NCBI GenBank assembly: GCA_002725495.1
Contig: PBPJ01000031.1
Coordinates: forward strand, 1 to 16,842
Length of the DNA: 16,842 nucleotides
Source: Candidatus Woesearchaeota archaeon
Lineage (GTDB): Archaea; Nanobdellota; Nanobdellia; UBA10117; ARS21
Direction of reading: 5' to 3'
Part shown: one piece after another, positions 12,696 to 16,842 of the stretch
How positions within the stretch are numbered: position 1 is the first letter of the stretch
Layout of the letters: each line of letters begins with the position of its first letter
Made by a program: the position numbers and the translations under genes
Notes under the pieces: generated by a model
The model's input: the letters and a program-made list of their open reading frames with translations, nothing else
What the model was told of the DNA's origin: nothing
Database searches by the model: none

Positions 12696-14577
12696 AAAAT
12701 CTGTTTACCCATGTTCGCATAACTTCACCACCCCAAAGATTATATGCTACGTAACCTTTGTCCTTCCACGGTTCGCCCTTGTATTGATCATCAATTTTAG
12801 AATTGTCTTTATGTCTTGCTAAAAAAGATTTTACACGTGCAAGAGTTGTAACTGACAAAGATTCACGTTTAGCTAATTGTGCAGCTCTTGTCCATCCAAC
12901 ATTTGTACCACCACGCACTGTGTCACGTCCATATTTTTTTCTCCATTCGATCATACGTTTAGCATTATTTGTAGCGCCTTGTGGATAATTGTCATACGTT
13001 TCTTTAATATTAAATTGATGTTTTTTGTTTTGCAAAGCAACATCATATTCTTGATGTGTTTTAAAAGGCATGTAAATTGTTTGCCCGTCGTAAGTATGTG
13101 TATGAAACCCTATGCCTTGTCCGTCCCAACCCATTTCGATTGCTCTTTGTTCTGCTTCTTCTTGTGTTGTGTATGCGTCATGAAATGCTGGTATTTTTTC
13201 TTTTAAAAGTTTGTCAACTTCAATATCTAATGGTTCGTCAACTACTTCGTCAAAATCATTTGTAGGCATTAAATTAGCAGGAATAAAATATTCATTCATA
13301 ATGTCGTTTTCTTCATCTTCGCCATAATTCATTGCCATACGTTTTTCGTTAGGTGTCAACCACCACGCTTTTGACATCTGATTAACAACTTTGTCTGTTT
13401 CCTCTTGCAATTCTGGAATAACAGTAAAATCAAAATCAATGCATAGTTTTTCACCATATTTAGGTGTTAACCATCTATTTAATTCATCACGTATTTTACA
13501 CAATTCAGGAATAACAACATTTTGATATAATGCCTTTTTTGCTTCTTTCATGTTATTATATGTTGTTGAATCAGTGTTGTTTAACAATTGAACAGGCACA
13601 TTATAAATGTTACATAAATCTTTTATTGATGCATTATATTGCTCGATCAAAGAAACATCTGATGCATTCAGTCCAAAATTAACCCATGATAACTTTTTAG
13701 GAGTTATTATAATATCTCCTGCGTTGTTTGACCCTTGATGTGATTGACGAAATTTATCTTTTAATTGTTGCGCCTGTACTTCGTTTATGTCACCTTCTTC
13801 TGACATTAACACACCTCTAGCAGTTTGGTTTTGTAAATACTTAACACCTGTTTGAACAGCTTCATTATTTGTGGTCATTGAACGTAAACCAGCACGTAAA
13901 GGAGATTGTCCGTAAAGATGTGTTCCAGTTCCGTCGTAGTAGGGGTTAAAATCTTTAATATGGCAAATCTGTTCTGCTGGAATGTCATGATTTCCGTTAT
14001 ATTGTATTTTATATTTTACAACAGGTTGCATAATACCACCACTAATTATTTCCATTAATTGTGAAGGCATTACATATAATTCTTTGTATTTTCCAATATT
14101 GTCGCCTGATTCTGGTCCAATGCCATATATGTATCTGTTCCCTGTAAGTTTGCCAAATGCAATTAATTCTGTTATAAAACTATTATAAGATTGTGCAGGG
14201 TTTGGTCGATCTAACAACATATGTAATTCAGTATCTTCAATTTCGCTTAAAGCACGCTTTCTTAATATTTCTGATTTATGTAAAATGTTAGCGTCAAATG
14301 TTCCGCTTGTTAATGCTTTATATCTTTTGTAATCATTTTTATTTTCTATCTCGTAAATTTGAAACGGAATTGTTGTTGCAGCTTTAGTGATTATATTAAT
14401 TAAAGAATATATTGTTGCGTTTTTTTGATAACCTTGTTGTATGTAAGTATCATCATTTTCAGAATTCCATATAATGCTTTCGCCAAGAAAATTATATATT
14501 GCTCGGTTATATTGTTCTGATGTCTTTTGTGCGTTTTTGTTCAATAGATTTTTGAAACGATCAAATAAAGATGCCAT
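12667..14577 (-). CDS. Portal protein with two-part C-terminal extension
   Basis: The 636-aa product has a HK97-type portal body (PF04860-like) in about residues 1-450: NATIYSLINIITKAATTIPF near 55, LDRPNPAQSYNSF, GRLxGxRYIYG-like NRYIYG, KYLQNQTARGVLMS, and DKFRQSHQGSNNAGDIIITP, then LCNIYNVPVQLLNN. After it come a segment DAYTTQEEAEQRAIEMG ... FHTHTYDGQTIYMP (about 465-518) and a domain YPQGATNNAKRMIEWRKKYG ... WTRAAQLAKRESLS ... GYVAYNLWGGE (about 531-620). I recall both from other phage structural proteins, not from the portal core. Portals of this class are usually 380-500 aa. The portal forms the 12-mer DNA channel; the role of the extension is unknown. Confidence 0.9.
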   Translation of the reverse strand: MASLFDRFKNLLNKNAQKTSEQYNRAIYNFLGESIIWNSENDDTYIQQGYQKNATIYSLINIITKAATTIPFQIYEIENKNDYKRYKALTSGTFDANILHKSEILRKRALSEIEDTELHMLLDRPNPAQSYNSFITELIAFGKLTGNRYIYGIGPESGDNIGKYKELYVMPSQLMEIISGGIMQPVVKYKIQYNGNHDIPAEQICHIKDFNPYYDGTGTHLYGQSPLRAGLRSMTTNNEAVQTGVKYLQNQTARGVLMSEEGDINEVQAQQLKDKFRQSHQGSNNAGDIIITPKKLSWVNFGLNASDVSLIEQYNASIKDLCNIYNVPVQLLNNTDSTTYNNMKEAKKALYQNVVIPELCKIRDELNRWLTPKYGEKLCIDFDFTVIPELQEETDKVVNQMSKAWWLTPNEKRMAMNYGEDEENDIMNEYFIPANLMPTNDFDEVVDEPLDIEVDKLLKEKIPAFHDAYTTQEEAEQRAIEMGWDGQGIGFHTHTYDGQTIYMPFKTHQEYDVALQNKKHQFNIKETYDNYPQGATNNAKRMIEWRKKYGRDTVRGGTNVGWTRAAQLAKRESLSVTTLARVKSFLARHKDNSKIDDQYKGEPWKDKGYVAYNLWGGEVMRTWVNRFFERIENDKQ

Positions 14578-14592
14578 GTGCCTATAATAAAT

Positions 14593-14612
14593 TTTTTGTA
14601 AAAATACAAAAA
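14593..14612 (-). promoter_or_regulatory. Inverted repeat with a -7-like box before the portal gene
   Basis: TTTTTGTA and TACAAAAA form a perfect 8-base inverted repeat around AAAA in the 45-base gap between the large terminase and portal genes. The minus-strand reading includes TTTGTATTTTTA, one base off TAnnTTTG, and a TTTG 24 bases upstream. It could be an internal promoter, or a weak terminator with T-runs on both strands. Confidence 0.3.
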
Positions 14613-14622
14613 TTAAAAGTAA

Positions 14623-15981
14623 TTAAACGACAAAGAAATTTTTAATTAAATTACGCTCTATGGCATATGCTGTAACGTCAATGTGTTCATCATGTTTAGC
14701 GTTAGGAAACGTTCCAACTTGTTGTAAATAAGCGTCATTCCAATTGTCTTTTGTTAAGTAAACCCTGCCGCCCTCAATAAAAGGAGATGATGCTCTAGCA
14801 CGTTCTATTTTACTGAATCTAACAAAATCTGTTTTTAATTCACTTACGTTATAATGTGTTTCACGTCTTAATAATTGCACTAATGATTTACCAGACGCTT
14901 TTGGTTCAACCAATATTAGATTAATGTGAACACCACAACTTTTGACAAATGAAATTATAAAATTCTTTAATTCTGGCATCTCTAAATATTTATCAATGCT
15001 TTTTAATATGTAAAGATTGTCATTTGATTTGCCACTGATTTGTATTCCTGTTGGGTCGTTTTTAGTGTCTTTAGTATATGCGCCGTCAATAAACATTTCC
15101 CATTCTATGTCGTTTGGCAATTCACTTTTATTTATAATGTTAAACCAATCTTTACGCCATTCGCCACCCTCAGCTGGTGCTGGTTCTTGCATGTATTGTC
15201 CAGAAAATGTATATCTGTCTGCTTGTCTTATTGATTCTAATTCTTTAAATGAATGTTTGGTTGGCCACAACGGAACATTGTTTTTATTTATAGCAGTTAA
15301 TTTTAAATGATGCCATTGTTCGCCACTATTACCGTCTAAAAGATAACCAGACAAATCGTCCTCATGAAGTCGTTGCATAATAACTATAATTGGAACATCT
15401 CTGTCATTTACTCTTGATCTAATAGTTGTATTGTATCTATTGTTTATAAAACTTCTTCTTACATCACTTAAAGCGTCATCTGGTTTTAATGGGTCGTCTA
15501 TGATTATAGCGCCACCATTACCAGCACCAAAACCTGTTATAGCGCCTCCACTTGCAGTAGCATAAACACCGCCTCCTTGCGTAGTGTACCACTTTTTTTG
15601 ACTTTGACTGTCTTTTTTTAATTGTAAATTCCAGATTTTTTGAAACGCATCTGACATAATATATTCACGTGTCATAGAACTATTGTCAAGTGCTAATGCA
15701 TCTGAATAAGATAAATGTATAAACTTGGCTCTTGGATTTTTAGCTAAACACCAGCTAATGTACATTTTAACTGCTAATTCTGTTTTGCCATAACGTGGAG
15801 GTATATTGATAATTAATCTTTTAATTTTTCCGTCATATACCTGTTGTAATATATTTGCTAATTCTTTATGAAATTCAGCTACTTCAAATTTAATTCCAGT
15901 GTTTTCTTTAAATATATATCTAGTAAAAAACAATAAAGAATTTTCGCATTTTGTTTTTATAATGCCATTAATATTCCTCAT
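14623..15981 (-). CDS. Terminase large subunit
   Basis: The 452-aa protein has an ATPase domain with IINIPPRYGKTELAV (57-71), a deviant Walker A with Lys66, and GGAIIIDDPLKP (156-167), a Walker B region with Asp162-Asp163; IVIMQRLHEDDLSGYLL follows as the coupling segment. The C-terminal RNase H-fold nuclease has candidate metal ligands Asp299 (MFIDGAYT), Glu359 (ILVEPKASGKS) and Asp435 (HDEHIDVTAYA). This is the Terminase_6/Terminase_6C layout. It drives DNA packaging and cuts the concatemer. The start overlaps the small-subunit gene by 14 bases. Length is normal. Confidence 0.95.
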   Translation of the reverse strand: MRNINGIIKTKCENSLLFFTRYIFKENTGIKFEVAEFHKELANILQQVYDGKIKRLIINIPPRYGKTELAVKMYISWCLAKNPRAKFIHLSYSDALALDNSSMTREYIMSDAFQKIWNLQLKKDSQSQKKWYTTQGGGVYATASGGAITGFGAGNGGAIIIDDPLKPDDALSDVRRSFINNRYNTTIRSRVNDRDVPIIVIMQRLHEDDLSGYLLDGNSGEQWHHLKLTAINKNNVPLWPTKHSFKELESIRQADRYTFSGQYMQEPAPAEGGEWRKDWFNIINKSELPNDIEWEMFIDGAYTKDTKNDPTGIQISGKSNDNLYILKSIDKYLEMPELKNFIISFVKSCGVHINLILVEPKASGKSLVQLLRRETHYNVSELKTDFVRFSKIERARASSPFIEGGRVYLTKDNWNDAYLQQVGTFPNAKHDEHIDVTAYAIERNLIKNFFVV

Positions 15982-16348
15982 TTAAAATTGCGTCAATTTT
16001 CTGTTGTGCCTCTGGTGACAATTTACTAGTGTTTATATCAGCTGTCATCTCTATATTTTGACGTTCTATGTAACCACGTTTTCTTCCTCTTGTTTTTAAA
16101 AGAAATATTGTTGCTGTTGTATTGCCTTCCATTATTTGTTGATGCAGATTGGTTTCTGCAAAATCTAACATTACATTTTCCAAGTCATTAACTTGTTCAA
16201 AGTATTTTTCATCTGATTTTAACCATCTGTAATGTGTTGTTCTATCTATACCAGCCATTGTTGCAGCTGTTGTAACAACACCAAAAGTTTTTTCTAATGC
16301 ATTTAACATTCTCTTTTTTAGTGTTGCATTATGTTGTTTTTTTGCCAT
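15968..16348 (-). CDS. Terminase small subunit
   Basis: From ATG at 16348 the product is 126 aa. An N-terminal helix-turn-helix is visible in KKRMLNALEKTFGVVTTAATMAGIDRTTHYRWLKSD (written in parts: KKRMLNALEKTFGVVTTAA, then MAGIDRTTHYRWLKSD), with the DNA-reading pattern A-x-x-A-G-I-x-R-x-T-x-Y-R-W. A central oligomerisation helix follows, then TIFLLKTRGRKRGYIERQN (near 84-102), a common small-terminase feature. In-frame ATGs at 16363 and 16414 exist, but the first lies on and the second upstream of the likely promoter, so 16348 is preferred. It recognises the packaging site for the large subunit encoded next. Confidence 0.85.
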   Translation of the reverse strand: MAKKQHNATLKKRMLNALEKTFGVVTTAATMAGIDRTTHYRWLKSDEKYFEQVNDLENVMLDFAETNLHQQIMEGNTTATIFLLKTRGRKRGYIERQNIEMTADINTSKLSPEAQQKIDAILNEEY

Positions 16349-16547
16349 TGTAATATTTTTCATAAAGATACAAATATAATTCCCATAATTTATTTTGCAA
16401 TTCGTTTTGATCATATGTTTGATCAGATATTATCACTTTATTATTATGTTTTATTTCTATTTTTAAACCTTTTAATGTTGGATATGCACTGACAAATATT
16501 TTGTTGTTTATACACCATTGTATTGCTTTATAATGCTTTTTAGTCAT
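16329..16547 (-). CDS. Small hypothetical protein (72 aa)
   Basis: From ATG at 16547 the product is MTKKHYKAIQWCINNKIFVS and continues with a beta-rich middle (LKIEIKHNNKVIISDQTYD) and an aromatic C-terminal helix (LWELYLYLYEKYYNGKK). An in-frame ATG at 16571 lies within the upstream terminator hairpin, so the later start is chosen. The 3' end overlaps the terminase small subunit gene by about 20 bases and contains its promoter. Family not recognised. Confidence 0.6.
   Translation of the reverse strand: MTKKHYKAIQWCINNKIFVSAYPTLKGLKIEIKHNNKVIISDQTYDQNELQNKLWELYLYLYEKYYNGKKTT
16371..16400 (-). promoter_or_regulatory. Promoter of the terminase and head operon
   Basis: On the minus strand TTG (16398-16400) and TATATTTG (16371-16378) are separated by 19 bases. 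This matches the Bacteroidota sigma-factor promoter (TTTG at -33, TAnnTTTG at -7), with the -33 box one base short. The transcript would start close to the preferred terminase small subunit ATG at 16348, after a leader of about 20 bases. It lies inside the end of the 72-aa gene. Confidence 0.5.
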
Positions 16548-16556
16548 ATGTAAATA

Positions 16557-16586
16557 TAAAAAAACCCCCACATTTCTGCAGGGGTT
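16557..16586 (-). terminator. Terminator after the coiled-coil gene
   Basis: AACCCC (16563-16568) pairs with GGGGTT (16581-16586) around a 12-base loop. On the minus strand the stem is followed by seven T residues. It lies 24 bases beyond the stop of the 56-aa gene and isolates the packaging operon from transcription further right. Confidence 0.75.
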
Positions 16587-16609
16587 ATTTTGTTTAAATT
16601 GTTATTGTT

Positions 16610-16780
16610 TTATAATTTATTAATTATTTTAGCTACTTCAACAATTTTATCTCTTACTATGTCTAATTGTATTTTAAGAGCTTTTTCTTCTTCGTGAACG
16701 GTTATAGTTCTTAATAGTTCTTCTCTTTCATCTAAATAAATATCTAGTTGTTTGTTTAAAGCTGTTTTTAAGTTTTTCAT
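16610..16780 (-). CDS. Small coiled-coil protein (56 aa)
   Basis: The frame encodes MKNLKTALNKQLDIYLDERE and then a long charged amphipathic helix (LLRTITVHEEEKALKIQLD, IVRDKIVEVAKIINKL), probably a two-stranded coiled coil along its whole length. The leader AAAAACTAAACAAAATG is identical to that of the 46-aa gene at 9438. A terminator follows. Family not recognised; many phages have such a short helical protein near the packaging genes, with no known role. Confidence 0.65.
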   Translation of the reverse strand: MKNLKTALNKQLDIYLDEREELLRTITVHEEEKALKIQLDIVRDKIVEVAKIINKL

Positions 16781-16801
16781 TTTGTTTAGTTTTTATTGTT
16801 A

Positions 16802-16842
16802 TTAATTGTTTTGTGCAAATTGTTTTAATTGTTTGAAAGTAT
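16802..16842 (-). CDS. C-terminal end of an upstream gene (partial)
   Basis: One minus-strand frame enters from the right edge, reads TFKQLKQFAQNN and stops 21 bases before the coiled-coil gene. This is too short to identify, but the spacing resembles the next gene junction in the same direction. A non-coding leader is the alternative. Confidence 0.3.
   Translation of the reverse strand, partial: TFKQLKQFAQNN

Noticed and set aside
12667..13190. Frameshifted separate gene rather than a portal extension
   Set aside because: The portal frame is continuous through the extension with no stop or phase change, and there is no internal start with a coding break.
16348..16414. Longer start of the terminase small subunit at 16414
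   Set aside because: The added 22 residues do not resemble the family, overlap the upstream gene strongly, and would place the start upstream of the best promoter match.
15968..16842. Packaging site (cos or pac) near the small terminase gene
   Set aside because: No repeat or bent-DNA pattern that I could tie to a packaging site was visible by eye; the position would be plausible but the sequence gives no support.
1..16842. Lysogeny module, integrase or attachment site
   Set aside because: No integrase, repressor, tRNA gene or terminal repeat is seen in this window, so lytic or temperate lifestyle cannot be decided.

Overview
The window is part of a tailed double-stranded DNA phage or prophage whose host is most likely a low-GC member of the Bacteroidota, probably a marine flavobacterium. 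The evidence is the HK97-type packaging and head module, the very AT-rich sequence, the lack of Shine-Dalgarno sites (start codons follow A-rich leaders instead), several matches to the Bacteroidota -7 box TAnnTTTG, signal peptides ending in N-A-Q or N-S-Q, and GIGTTSP-type fibre repeats. Every gene I can support lies on the minus strand, so the transcription order runs from right to left. No integrase, repressor, tRNA or rRNA is visible.

In transcription order: a small coiled-coil gene (16610-16780) and its terminator; a small unknown gene; terminase small and large subunits; a portal with an unusual C-terminal extension; a Mu F/SPP1 gp7-like protein; the prohead protease; and the HK97 major capsid protein, closed by a strong terminator at about 9867-9898. 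The head-to-tail joining genes do not follow directly. First come two short units with their own putative promoters and terminators: an operon of five very small proteins (8800-9743; two have predicted membrane segments and one is a cysteine-rich zinc-ribbon candidate) and a stand-alone PD-(D/E)XK-type nuclease (8353-8724). Then come a 63-aa accessory protein, gp6-like connector, head-tail adaptor, HK97 gp10-like and tail-terminator-like genes (8253-6348), linked by TAATG or short overlaps.

The next section (6346-3271) is an envelope and lysis block: a membrane-anchored coiled-coil protein, three exported proteins encoded by overlapping genes (a cysteine-free thioredoxin-like protein, a YfiM/DUF2279-like protein and a predicted outer-membrane beta-barrel), a 43-aa membrane peptide, an M15 peptidase (probable endolysin), a GTA-type holin and a 43-aa highly basic protein. 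The left 3.2 kb is one open frame, cut by the window edge, encoding at least 1078 residues of a repeat-built tail fibre.

No major tail protein, tape measure or baseplate gene is present, so these must lie left of the window if the phage has a siphovirus tail. The most interesting parts are the exported-protein block next to the lysis genes, the small-protein operon and nuclease inserted after the capsid gene, and a recurring TTGTAT-type box, often inside an inverted repeat, just before several start codons.
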